Source: Hsuehochloa calcarea (lineage: Eukaryota > Streptophyta > Magnoliopsida > Poales > Poaceae). From it: a stretch of 64,000 bases of DNA. The translations under genes were made by a program, and so were the position numbers. A model generated the notes under the pieces. The model searched no databases, was not told where the DNA came from, and was given only the letters and a program-made list of their open reading frames with translations. This document shows, one piece after another, positions 11,321-22,317 of the stretch. The stretch is from NCBI GenBank assembly GCA_036346395.1, contig CM070604.1:35739662-35803661 (forward strand). Direction: 5' to 3'. Position 1 is the first letter of the stretch; each line of letters begins with the position of its first letter.

Positions 11321-12060
11321 TTTCTGGCTTTGGCATCGACGTTTGGGGCACATTAGTTTTGATCATCTGACACGAGTTAGCAACCTTGATCTCATGAGAG
11401 TTTGCCCAAACTCAAAGTCACAAAGATGTCAGATGTGCGCCACAGAGGCATGGCAAACAAGTTGCCGCCACACCCTTCTGTGACTATGGTTATGGTGACG
11501 GACCGTGACAGCTTGCTTCATATGGATACTTGTTGGTCCCGCTAGAGTCCGGCCGATCGGTGGAAAATGGTATATTCTTGTCATAGTCGATGATCTTTCT
11601 AGATATACTTGGGTGTTCTTTCTTACTTCAAAAGATGAAGCTTTTGGTTATTTTCATGACCTTGTTCTTCGCTTTGGCTTCGAGCTTCTGGTGCTTTGAG
11701 AGCGATTCGCGTGATAATGGCACGGAGTTCAAAATGCTTCTTTTGCTTCTTTTGTGCCGAGCGTGGTATTGAGCATCGCTTCTCTCCACACGTCCCTCAA
11801 CAAAATGGCGTGGTGGAAAGGAAGAATAGAACCTTGGTCGAAATGGCTAGGACGATGCTAGATGAGTATAGCACACCGAGGAGATTTTGGGCGAAGCTAT
11901 TGCTCTTGCTTGCCATATTGCAAATCGTGTCTTCTTGAGACCTTCTTTAGGCAAGACTCCTTATGAGCTTCGCTTTGGTAGAAAACCCTCTGCTTCGCAT
12001 TTTCGAGTTTTGGATCAAAATGTTTTATCCTTAAGACAGCAACTTAGATAAATTTGAATC
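11321..12060 (+). pseudogene. pol: Sirevirus B GAG-pre-integrase and integrase
   Basis: The pre-integrase motif WLWHRRLGHISFDHLTR lies near 11325-11375, with the Cys pair CQMC near 11428. The integrase core reads ILVIVDDLSRYTWVFFL near 11575-11625. The DNGTEF-type block near 11710 is frame-disrupted. PHVPQQNGVVERKNRTLVEMAR near 11790-11850 contains the catalytic Glu. PYELRFGRKPS near 11960 marks the C-terminal region. Frameshifts separate all of these blocks. Confidence 0.82.
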
Positions 12061-12559
12061 AAGAACTTTTGATGGGGTATTTCGGGTTATCCCGCTCATT
12101 CGAGGGTTTTCGAGTTTTTAATATTGAGACTAACATTATTCAGAGACTTGTAATGTCACTTTTGATGAGACTAGCCACGAGCTAGATCAATTGCTACAGA
12201 TGATTTACAGTGTGAGAGAGTATTTTGTGGAGGAAGATGAGGACGGCTAATGTCATTCCTCATCTGCTGCTGAGGCGCCCATATTGATACAAGAACACCT
12301 CGCTCGCCTACTTCACCTTCGATTGAGGCTCTGCCGCATCATCATCATCGCCAGATACTGCGGAGGTCGAAGAAACGACATCTCACCCGGCGCCCACTTC
12401 GCATTCAGAGACAAAGATCCTCCGAATGGATAATAGGTAATCTACATGAGCGAGTCACTCGCTCGGTATAATGATCCAAATCTCTACTCTCATTCAGCTT
12501 TTGTTGCTTCTTTTGAACCCCGCGATATATCACATGCTTTATCCGATTCTAGTGGGTAA
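12061..12559 (+). pseudogene. pol: Sirevirus B integrase-reverse transcriptase linker
   Basis: This stretch is strongly frameshifted. It contains fragments of the usual Ser/Pro/acidic linker of copia pol (about 12230-12430) and the block near 12470-12545 that leads into reverse transcriptase. No open frame longer than about 50 codons is readable. Confidence 0.6.
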
Positions 12560-13490
12560 ATGCCATGCATGAGGAGTTAGAGAATTTTGAAAGAAACAAA
12601 GTTTGGAACCTAGTAGAACCTCCTAGTGGTCATAATGTTATAGGAACCCGTTGGGTGTTTAAGAATAAACAAGGTGAGGATGGTTCGTGGTTAGAAATAA
12701 AGCCGATTGGTAGCTGTGGTTTCACCAAGTTGAGGGGTTAGATTTTGATGAGACATTTGCTCCTGTTGCTAGACTAGAAGCCATTCGCATTCTACTTGCA
12801 TTTGCTGCATCAAAAGGTTTTAAATTATTTCAGATGGATGTTAAAAGTGCTTTTTTAAATGGTTTCATAGATGAGGAAGTGTATGTTAAGCAACCCCCTG
12901 GTTTTGAGGATCCTAAATATCCAAATCGTGTTTTCAAGCTATCTAAAGCATTGTATGGTCTTAAACAAGCCCCTAAAGCCTGGTATGATAGACTTAAGAC
13001 ATTCTTGCTTAAAAATAATTTTGAGATGGGTAAAGTGGATAAAACTCTATTTATTCTTAGGCGTGGAAATGACTTCTTGCTTGCTCAAATTTACGTGGAT
13101 GATATTATTTTTGGTGGTTCCTCTAATGCTCTTGTTTCCACTCTTTCCGACACTATGTCCGGGAATTTGAGATGAGTATGATGGGAGAGCTTAATTACTT
13201 TTGGGACTTCAAATCAAGCAATGCAAGGAAGGAACTTTCATCCATCGACGAAGTACACTAAAGATCTACTCAAACGCTTCAACATGGGTGATCAGAAGCC
13301 AATTTCCACTCCCATGGCAACCTCGACGGTGTTGGATCCGGATGAGGAAGGAGAAGTCGTGGATCAACGCGAGTACCGCAAACATGATCGGCTCCTTCTA
13401 TATTTGATGACCTCGAGACCGACATTCACTTCACGGTATGCCTTTGTGCAAGATTTCAGCGCCTCCGAGAACTTCCCATCGCCAAGCCGT
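12560..13490 (+). pseudogene. pol: Sirevirus B reverse transcriptase
   Basis: The domain is readable in pieces: MHEELENFERNKVWNLVEPP, GTRWVFKNKQGEDG, FDETFAPVARLEAIRILLA, QMDVKSAFLNG (first catalytic Asp), ALYGLKQAPKAWYDRL and QIYVDDIIFGG (YVDD active site near 13096). The end is FNMGDQKPISTPMA and onward. Both catalytic blocks that Cop1 and Sirevirus A lack are present here. Frameshifts lie near 12700, 13170 and 13250. Confidence 0.88.
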
Positions 13491-13990
13491 TAAGCGCATA
13501 TTCGGTATTTACACTCTACCCTCTTATATGGCATTTGGTATTCTGCTCTTGACTTTGTCCATTAGAGGTTTTTCGATTCGATTTTGCGGTCATCGGTTAG
13601 ATAGGAAGAGTACCTCGTGCACTGTCACTTCCTAGGCACTTCTCTCGTATCTTGGTCTTCTAGGAAGCGGTCTTACATTGCACAATCCACTCTTGAGGCG
13701 AGTATGTAGTCAGCTAGTTGTCAGAGCTGATTTTGTGGATGACGCCCACTTTAAAAGATTATGGGTTAAACTTTGCTAGTGTTCCTCTTTTCGTGATAAC
13801 ACTTCGCTATTAATATTGCTAAAACCCGAAGCAACATTCTAGGACTAAGCACATAGACATTCGCTTTCACTTCCTTAAAGATCATGTTGAAAAAGGTGAT
13901 ATTGTGATGCACTTCAGAGAGTCCAAGCTCAATTGGCGTATATTCTTACCAAGCCTTTAGATCAAACCAGATTTTCCTCCTTAAGAAGCG
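13491..13990 (+). pseudogene. pol: Sirevirus B RNase H, heavily frameshifted
   Basis: Recognisable pieces are the VKRIFGIYTLPSYMAFG connection near 13490, GHRLDRKSTSCTVTS near 13590-13634, and the terminal ILTKPLDQTRFSSLRSELG-like end near 13945-13995. At least four frame changes occur between them. Confidence 0.75.
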
Positions 13991-15881
13991 AGTTAGGGTA
14001 ATTTATCCTTATGGGTTGGTTTGAGGGGAGTTTGATTTTTTTCTTATCTTTTCTTGTTCTTTTGATCTTTTATTGTTCTTTTTCTGAACTTAGTGATCTT
14101 TTCGAACTTTTTAGGTTTTTAGGTTTTTTAATTGCATCTCATTGTGTCATATTGCATTCATATGAAAAATACAACAAGTGGTTACAACAAGTGGTATGAA
14201 AAATCCAAAAGATGCATTGTAATATAAGATTTTACGCTTATCTTTTAAAAATGATGAAGCTTTGCCTATTACCCTTTAGAGCTTTTGTATTTCAATTCTT
14301 GCTCAATGTCATGTCTAGTTCTTTGACTTGCTAGAATTATCATGCTTTTACATGTGTAGCTAAGTCTTTGCTATATGAGCTAGAATCTTTTAAACAACTC
14401 AAACTAAGAATTTGCAATTTGTGGATGTTTTAGCGAGTTGCGTAATTAGTGCTCCTCTTGTGACATTGGCCTGTCGAATTGCTTTGTTAGCTCTTTGATC
14501 TAAAATTGACCATTACTTGAGCTTTTGTGTTCTTGAGATTCTAAACTGCTCTTGTGAAAAATGAAAATCAAGATTGTCTTATGCTTAAATTGTGCCAAAC
14601 TATTCTTACGAGACCGCTTGTCAAATGACATAAACTTGGAGATAGTTTGATGAACGACGATCTCATGGGGACCGCTTGTCGAAATGACATGAACCTCAAG
14701 ATTTGTCGCCTTGTAGAAGCTTAGAAAGAGTTTGTGGATGGCTCCTAGTCCAGATCTTCTTTACTAAGATATACCTTTAATCAACTTTTGGTCAAGCTTA
14801 GGATGAGTTTGTGGATGGCTCCTAGTCCAGGATCTTGTCACTAAGTTAGATCATAAGTCAACTTCAATATTCAATGCAAATGAGAAAAATGTTGACAAAT
14901 GGGTGTTTACAAAATATTGAGCAAAATGATTCAATGCGGGACTTGATTGACTCTTAATGTGGTCTTTGTTAGATTTTTGATCTCTTTTGACATTTTGACA
15001 TGGCCAATTTCACTTTAGGATCCTGTTGATGAACTTGTTTGAATTTGAAGCGTTGCTTAAATTGATCAAATCTCTCGCTTTACTTTTGAGCCTTTGTGCT
15101 TAGCTTTGATATATATGTCTTACCATGATCTTGCTAGCGCTGTCAGGCTTGATATGCTGTTTGTGCATTATTCGAGATACTAGCTTGTTCTTTTGGGTAA
15201 TCTCCAAAGCTTCTTGTATTCAAAAAATTAAAAAATACAAAAATTGAAGCCACTCCATTGCACTTCATGCATATTCCTCTTTATGCTTCTTTTGTTTCTG
15301 CTTCTTTCTTTATTCTCTATTTGTTATCCCTGGATGAGAGGAAGGCGTGATTCCTTGATGAATCCATTGTCAAAGGGGGAGAAGATGTGTTAAATGAAAA
15401 GATATTTCTTTGGGAGAAGATGTGTAATATTTCTTTGCTACTCTTATTTGGAGAAGATGTGTTAATGAGAAGATTGGGGGAGAAGTTTATACAAAGGGGA
15501 GAAACTGAAAATTTGAAATTTGATGATCATAGTGAGGGGGAGTTCTTGAGTTGCATTCTTATTGTCTTATTGAATATTCTGAACTTGAATTGCATTCTTT
15601 TATACTCACAATGATCATAGGTCAATTGAACAATTGTTTATTCATATGGACCTCATGTGAGAATTTTGACCGACCCGTTTCTGGAAATTAAAGTTTTTAT
15701 GCTTATTTTTGCTTTGTCCCACGTGCCTATACTATTCTGATGCCAGCTTGGTCATTTTCATTGCTTTTTCTTGCTTATGGACCAAGTTGTGCTTTTGTGC
15801 GAAAACTGCGAGTAAACTCGTTTTCAAACCTCTTACTTCCATTTTCTGGATAATTGCCAATGTGTTCATCAAGGGGGAGAT
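13991..15881 (+). other. Sirevirus B non-coding region between pol and 3' LTR
   Basis: This 1.9-kb AT-rich region has no convincing reading frame. It is the counterpart of 18481-20370 in Sirevirus A and is conserved along its length. It contains a repeated block (gtttgtggatggctcctagtcc at about 14732 and 14811) and, in its last 500 bases, several purine-tract copies. Some Sireviruses carry an env-like gene at this place; none is seen here. Confidence 0.75.
15368..15881 (+). repeat. Array of polypurine-tract-like motifs (Sirevirus B)
   Basis: Copies of the gggggaga motif occur near 15374 (aaagggggagaag), 15475 (gattgggggagaag), 15495 (aaaggggagaaac) and 15534 (gagggggagttc), and directly before the LTR at 15871-15881 (aagggggagat). 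The last is the working tract by position. Multiplied purine tracts before the 3' LTR are a reported Sirevirus trait. Confidence 0.8.
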
Positions 15882-17665
15882 TGTGGATTTCATGGGGATA
15901 TGCTCCAGATCTTAGGATGATGTGACAATTGGCAATGGCGTTTACGGTTTGTCGTTTCACGCTTTTTCGACAAAGTTCTGAGCTTCTCGCTCGTGGTCGG
16001 TCCGACCGGTCCTTACACGGCGGTCCGACCGGTCCCATATCGGTCGGACCGGCCATCCGGGCGGTCGGACGGCGATGACCAAAAGTGTTCAAATCGAGTG
16101 GGCCAAAATAGGTGTTGTAGACAAGTAAGGGGATCCCAATGCACTTGGTCTCATGATTTTTGGAGTCTCCAAAGAAAAGTTCTATTGGTTTAAAGTTTCG
16201 TAAGGTTTGGATTTTGGGAGCTTGAATTTCGGCTAAGTCTATAAGGCGGTCCGATCGCTCATTGTGGAGCGGTCCGACCGACCATGAAGCGGTCGACCGC
16301 TCACTGGAGCGGTCGACCGTAAATTACTTGAACGTCGGCCAACCGTGGCGATGTTGTTTTGTTAGGTCAAAGTCATTGGTTTCATGGCATATGATTTGCA
16401 TGATGCATGTTTTGACTAACATGGGTCAAGTTGTGAAGAACTTGTTCCGAATCGTGTTTTCTTGTCCGTGGTTGTGCAGTAGCTTGGTGGTCAACGACGG
16501 TCAACGGCGAGGAGAATCGGGACTAGACGTGAAGAGTTGAGGTCCGAACGATCGACGATGCGGGTGAGGTCAACGACTCAAGCGTGACACAAGATGGACA
16601 AGGGTGACCTATTGGCAAATCCATGACACATGGTGAAGCGGTTTAGGTCAAAAAGTTAAAGACGGCGCCGCGAAGCGTGCGTGTGTGACCCGCTTGTTAG
16701 TGGGCCTTAACGGAGCCCAATTAAGTCAAACCCTAAGAGTTTTAGGCCTCCACTATAAATAGGAGGAGATGGTGGCTGCACCTCTCTCTCTCGCCTTTTA
16801 TGTTTCAAAACCCTAATTGTCTTTAGGGAGTTGAGGTGGAGGCTAGGGCTCTTGATGGTTTGTGGTGAATTTCGTGATCCTTGATTGTCTCTTGATCCAT
16901 GATGGTGTGGATGTAATCCACTTCAATCACGAAATCAATCTATGCAAGGTTTGCTTGAGATAAGTCTCTTTTCGTTCTTGCTTTCAATTTGGTGATTTTA
17001 GGGCTTTCTTTGATCCGCGAGTTTGTGATTGATTCTTTCACGTGAATTAGCTTCTCGTGATATGTATGAATCTATCTAGCATCATCTTGATCATCAATCT
17101 CTCACAAACAAGCTTTAGGATCAAGTTTTCGTTCTTGCCCGCTTTTAGACCTTCGTTAATCAATTGACAATTGCTCAAGATCGCTCCAAGAATTATCATA
17201 ATATTCGATTGGAATAGGTCCTCAATAGCATATAGAAGGTGTGTTCAAAGTTTCATAAAGATTGGAGTTGAGAATCAAAAGTTTCACCTAATTGCAACCG
17301 TCATCGGCCGATTTTATCGCTGCAGATCGGTTCGAGTTGGCGGTCGACCGCCCGTCATCACCGGTCGATCGATTTTGAGCGGTCCGACCGCCAAAGACAA
17401 CGCCGGTCGATCGCGACAATCGGTCCGACCGGTTGAGTATAACGGTCGACCGCCTGTCTTTGTGAGTCTTGATAATCTTAGTTGATTTTGTTATATTGCT
17501 TAGGGTTTAATTGGATTCAATACTAGTCTTCCATTTGATTGGTATATTGATCTTCATAGCTTTCTAATAGCTACTGGAGTTAAATTGTATTGAGTTCATA
17601 ATTTGTGAAAAAGTGAGCGTGCTCCTATTCACCCCCCCCCCTCTAGTCGCCTTTACGGTCCAACA
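15882..17665 (+). repeat. Sirevirus B 3' LTR
   Basis: 1784 bp with TG...CA ends, colinear with 6665-8452. The TATA box is at 16754-16761 and the palindrome clusters are near 15997-16075, 16243-16325 and 17338-17455. Many differences from the 5' LTR are single-base losses. An expanded C run (cacccccccccctc) is present near 17632. Confidence 0.93.
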
Positions 17666-18089
17666 TAAATCTACAGGTTTTGCCCAACCGTGTGTTAATT
17701 CAAAGGGTGCTTCTTCTAGTGGTACCAAGTATCATTGCACTTATTGCAAAAAGAGTGGGCACTTGATTGAGTTTTGTTGGCGTAGGTTGAAAAATAATAA
17801 GAAAAATTTTGCTAGTATTTCATCCACTCAACCTAAAGCTTTTATGAGACATGGTCATTATGAAAAGAATAAACCTGGGTTAGGATTTGTTTCACATGCT
17901 TATCATCATGCTCCTAGACAGGATAATTCTCATGTTCTTGTGACCATTACTCATGATAGGAATGCAAATAGAATCAATGATAACACTTCTGCTTTGCATA
18001 CTACTCGCAGACGTGTGTCTCAGTACTGGGTTCCCAAGTCATGTTTAACTAACCCCAGTATCGAGACACATCGTTCTTCTGTGCCTTGA
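17666..18089 (+). pseudogene. gag: Sirevirus A gag, 3' portion
   Basis: This begins with the duplicated target TAAAT and continues the frame broken at 6664: STGFAQPCVNSKGASSSGTK, then the second zinc knuckle CTYCKKSGHLIEFC near 17730-17771, then a basic tail ending RRRVSQYWVPKSC and a TGA at 18087. It matches 10370-10900 of Sirevirus B. Confidence 0.85.
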
Positions 18090-18480
18090 TTTTCAGGATT
18101 GCCGCGGAAAGAGGAAGGGCACGTGCTTTGTCGACTCCGGCTGTTCACGTCATATGACCGGAGACTCAAGATGGTTCACCTCCTTCACGCGGTCGACGCG
18201 TTTCAAGCATCTCCGAGAACTTCCCATCGCCAGGCGTTTAAGCTCATATTCAGGTATTTGCACTCTACTCTCTTTGTATGGCATTTGATATTCCTGTTCT
18301 TCATCTTTGTCCATTCGGGAGTTTTTCTTTTTCTGATTGTTCGGGCTGTTGGCTAGATAGGAAGAGTACCTCAAGCGCTTGTCACGCACTAGGCACTTCT
18401 CTTGTCTTTTGATTTTATCCTCACCAAACTTTTAGACCCAACTAGGTTTGACACCTTGAGAAGCGAGTTAGGGGTAATTT
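18090..18480 (+). pseudogene. pol: Sirevirus A pol remnant (protease fused to RNase H fragment)
   Basis: The protease active site region (CFVDSGCSRHMTG, read near 18125-18163) runs to tcacgcg near 18199. It then passes directly into the block that starts at about 13450 in Sirevirus B (SPRTSHRQA, FRYLHSTLFVWH). The rest of protease, all of integrase and nearly all of reverse transcriptase, about 2.4 kb in B, are deleted. A second deletion removes most of RNase H near 18412. Confidence 0.85.
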
Positions 18481-20370
18481 ATCCCTATGGGTTGGTTTGA
18501 GGGGGAGTTCGATCTTTTCTGATCTTACCTTGTTCTTTTGATCTTTTATTGTTCTTTTTTTGAACTTATTGATCTTTTTGAACTTTTTTAGGTTTTTAGG
18601 CTTTTTATTGCATCTCATTATATCATATTGCATTCATATGAAAAATACAACATGTGGTATGAAAAATCCAAAAAGATGCATTGTAATATAAGATTTTCTA
18701 CTTATCTTTAAAAAAAATTGATGAAACTTTGCCTATTACCCTTTGGAGCTTTAGTATTTCAATTCTTGCTCAATGTCATGTCTAGTTCTTTGACTTGCTA
18801 GAATTATCATGCTTTTACATGTGTAGCTAAGTCTTTGCTATATGAGCTAGAACCTTAAAACAACTCGAACTAAAAATTACAATTTGTGGATGTTTTAGCG
18901 AGTTGCGCAATTAGTGCTCCTTTTGTGACATTGGCCCTGTCAGAATTGCTTTGTTAGCTCTTTAATCTAAAATTGGCCATTACTTGAGCTTCTAGTGTTC
19001 TTGAGATTCTAAAACTGCTCTTGTGAAACATGAAAAATCAAAAGATTGTCTTATGCTTAAATTGTGCCAAACTATTCTTACGAGACTGCTTGTCAATGAC
19101 ATGAACTTGGAGATAGTTTGATGAACCAGATGATCTCATGGGGACTGCTTGTCAGAAATGACATGAACCTCAAGATTTGTCGCCCTGGTAGAAGCTTAGA
19201 AAGAGTTTGTGGATAGCTCCTAGTCCAGGATCTTCTTTACTAAGATATACCTTTAATCAACTTTGGTCGAAGCTTAGGATGATTTTGTGGATGGCTCCTA
19301 GTCCAGGATCTTATCACTAAGTTAGATCATTAGTCAACTTCAATATTCAATGCATATGAGAAAACTGTTGACAAATGGGCATTTGAGAAAAATTGAGCAA
19401 AATGATTCAATACAGGACCTGATTTACTCTTAATGTGGTCTTTGTTAGATTTTTGATCTTGCTATGACATTTTGACTTGGCCAGTTTCACTTTAGGATCC
19501 CTGTTGATGAACTTGCTGAATTTGAAGCGTTGCTTAAATTGGTCAAATCTATTGCTTTATTTTTGAGCCTTTATGCTTAGCTTTGATATATATGTCTTAC
19601 CATGATCTTGCTAGCGCTGTCAGGCTTGATATGTTGTTTGTGCAATATTAGAGATACTAGCTTGTTCTTTTGGGTAATCTCCAAAGCTTCTTGTAATCAA
19701 AAATTGAAAAATACAAAAATGAAGCCACTCCATTGCACTTCATGCATACTTCTTCCTATGCTTCTTTTGTTTTTGCTTCTTTCTTTATTCTCTACTTGTT
19801 ATCTTTAGATAAGAGGAAGACGTGATTCCTTAATGAATCCATTATCAAAGGGGGAGGAGATGTGTTTATGAGAAGATATTTCATTGTTGGGGAGAAGATT
19901 ATGCATAGGGGGAGAAATGTTTGGAGATGTATATCATTGTTTTACAAAAAGGAAGATGATATATAAAAGTGATAAAAAGGGGGAGAAATTGAAAATTTGA
20001 AAGTTTCTGCAATTTGAGGATCACAGTGAGGGGGAGCTCTTGAGTTGTATTCTTATTATCTAATTGAATATTCTGAACCTGAATTGCATTCATTTATCCT
20101 CACAATGATTATAGGTCAATTGAACAATTGTTCTTTCATATGGACCTTATGTGAGAATTTTGACCCTTTTCTGGAAATCAAAGTTTTTATGCTTTCTTTT
20201 GCCTTATCTCACATGCCTATACTATTTTGATGCCAGCTTGGTCATTTACATTGCTTTTTCTTACTTATGGACCAAGTGTGCCTTTGTGCGAAAACTGCGA
20301 GTAAACTCGTTTTCAAACCTGTTACTTACATTTTCTGGATAATTGCCAATATGTTCATCAAGAGGGAGAT
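18481..20370 (+). other. Sirevirus A non-coding region between pol and 3' LTR with purine tracts
   Basis: This is the counterpart of 13991-15881. It has no reading frame of note. Purine-tract motifs occur near 19849 (aaagggggaggag), 19890 (ttggggagaag), 19905 (atagggggagaaa), 19977 (aaagggggagaaa) and 20029 (gagggggagctc), and at the LTR border 20361-20370 (agagggagat). Confidence 0.75.
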
Positions 20371-22211
20371 TGTGGATATCATGGGGATATGCTCCAGATC
20401 TTAGGATGATGTGATAATTGGCAATGGCTTTTATGGTTTGTCGGTTCACAGGGTTTTCGACAAAGTTCAGGCATTCTGGACAGGGGCGGTCCGACCGGCC
20501 ATAGCATGGCGGTCCGACCGGTCCCAAATCGGTCCGACCGGCCATGTGCGGCGGTCGGACCGGCGGTGACCAAGAGTGGTCAGAACGAGCTGGGCCAAAA
20601 ATAGAGTATGTAGGCAAGTGAGGGGATCCCAATGCACTTGGTCTCATAATTTTTGGAGTCTCCAAGCAAAAGTTCTATTCGTTTTAAGTTTTCAAAATGT
20701 TTCGGAATTTCAGGGCTTGAAATTCGGCTAAATCCCTGGTGGCGGTCCGACCGCTCACGGAGCGGTCCGGTCCGACCGGAGAGGCGATCCGACCACTCAC
20801 GAGGAGCGGTCGGACCGGTTTTTGACTTGTGCATCAGCCAACTTCGTGGTGATGTTGATTTGTTAGGTCAAAGTCACGGGTTTCATGGCATATGGTTTGC
20901 ATGATGCATGTTTTGACTAACATGGGTCAAGTTGTGAAGAACTTATTCCCGAATTCGTGTTTGCTTGTCTATGGTTGTGTAGGTGGCTTGGTGGTCAACG
21001 ACGGTCAACGGCGAGGAGGATCGGGACTAGACTTGGAGAGTTGAGGTCCAGAACGATCGATGATGCCGGGTGAGGTCAATGACTCAAACGTGACGCAAGA
21101 TGGACAAGGGTGACCTATTAGGAAATCTGAGGCGCAAGATGGCGCTAGGTGAAGCTGTTTAGGTCAAAAGGTTAAAGACGGCGCTTTGCGAAGCGTGCGT
21201 GTGTGACCCGTTTGTTAGTGGGCCTTAACGGGAGCCCAATAGAGTCAAACCCTAGAAGTTCTAGGCCTCCACTATAAATAGGAGGAGGTGGTGGCTGCAC
21301 CATATCAATCCTCGCTGTTTTTTCACCTCTTTGATGTTTCAAAACCCTAATTGGCTTAGGGGGAGTTGAGGTGGAGGCTAGGGCTTTTGATGGTTTGAGG
21401 TGATCTTCGTGATCTTGGATTGACCACTATTCCTTGATGGAGTGGGTGTAATCCAGCAGCAATCACGAATTTAATCTATGCAAGGTTTGCTTGAGATAAG
21501 TCTCTTTTCGTTCTTGCTTTCAATTTCGTGATTTTAGGGCTTTCTTTGATCCGCGAAGTTTTGATTGATTTCTTCACGTGAATTAGCTTGCTGTGATATG
21601 TGTGAACCTATCTAGGATCATCTTGATCATCAATCACTCACGAACAAGCATTAGGATCAAGTTTTCGTTCTTGCCCGGTTTTAGACCCTCTGTTACTCAA
21701 TTGACAACTGTTCAGGATCTATCCAAGAATTATCATAACATTCGATTGGAATAGGTCCTCAATAGCATAGAGAAGGTGTGTGCAAAGTTTCGTGAAGTTT
21801 GGAGTTGAGAATCAAAAGTTAGACATAATTGCAACTTCGTTATCGGGCTGTTTTTACTGTTGCAGATCTGTTCTGGAGTCGGCCGGTCCGACCGCCCCTC
21901 ACCACCGGTCCGACCGATTTGGCAGCGGTCCGACCGCCGGTATAACAGCGGTCCAACTGCCCGGCAATCGGTCCGACCATTCCAGTCCAGAGGTCAGACC
22001 GCCAGTACATTGTGCTGTTTTAATCTTAGTTGATTTTGTTGCTTTACTTTGGGGGTTCAATTGAATTCAATACTAGTCTTCCGCTGTACTGGTATATTGA
22101 TCTTCATAGCTTCATCATAGCTATTGGAGTGAGATTGTGTTGAATTCATAATTTGTGAAACAGTGAGCGTGCTCCTATTCACCCCCCTCTAGTCGCCTTT
22201 TTGGTCCAACA
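20371..22211 (+). repeat. Sirevirus A 3' LTR
   Basis: 1841 bp, TGTGGATATC...GGTCCAACA. The TATA box is at 21273-21280. Palindrome clusters lie near 20487-20570, 20742-20820 and 21883-22010. It is followed by the TAAAC target copy. Its first 1.07 kb matches 4147-5216. Confidence 0.93.
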
Positions 22212-22317
22212 TAAACACTCTACATATAGTGATCATCGCCGGTTGACACCCGTGGTTTTTTCCCGTAAAGTTTTTTTATGTAAAAATTCGTATCTCACTT
22301 TTGTTTTTTTTCTAACA
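22212..22317 (+). repeat. Cop1 3' LTR, right part
   Basis: This segment follows Sirevirus A. It begins with the second TAAAC target copy and contains the cgccggttgacacccgtgg stretch that I know from the ends of grass copia LTRs. It ends CTAACA, complementary to the LTR start. Joined to the left part the LTR would be about 240 bp. Confidence 0.75.

Larger units (their letters stand above)
6665..17665 (+). mobile_element. Sirevirus B (Ty1/copia), structurally complete
   Basis: The element is 11.0 kb long, bounded by TGTGGATTTC at 6665 and GGTCCAACA at 17665, with perfect TAAAT target duplications (6660-6664 and 17666-17670). It inserted into the gag gene of Sirevirus A, whose reading resumes at 17671. 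It has two LTRs of 1788 and 1784 bp, a primer-binding site, gag, pol and a purine tract. Every coding domain is present, but the reading frame is broken many times by one- and two-base indels. The LTRs differ mainly by such small losses, which suggests a young element or consensus errors. Confidence 0.95.
4147..22211 (+). mobile_element. Sirevirus A (Ty1/copia), internally deleted
   Basis: The element runs from TGTGGATATC at 4147 to GGTCCAACA ending at 22211 and is flanked by perfect TAAAC duplications. Relative to Sirevirus B it lacks the last ~770 bp of its 5' LTR together with the primer-binding site and gag N-terminus (junction near 5216), and it lacks pol from within protease to the end of reverse transcriptase (junction near 18203). 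It is therefore a non-autonomous copy. Its gag is split by Sirevirus B. The Sirevirus assignment rests on the long gag with coiled coil, large LTRs, long region after pol, and multiple purine tracts. Confidence 0.92.
1..22317 (+). mobile_element. Ty1/copia element Cop1, 5' end outside window
   Basis: This is the outermost element of the left nest. Its gag and pol fill positions 101 to about 3990, a purine tract ends at 4005, and its 3' LTR starts at 4006. That LTR is interrupted after 4146 by the insertion of Sirevirus A and resumes at 22217, ending at 22317 with CTAACA, the inverse of the LTR start TGTTA. The 5' LTR lies before the window. The coding region carries three in-frame TAG codons, at least two frameshifts and an internal deletion in reverse transcriptase, so the copy is dead. 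Assignment to Ty1/copia rests on the domain order protease, integrase, reverse transcriptase, RNase H. Confidence 0.9.
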
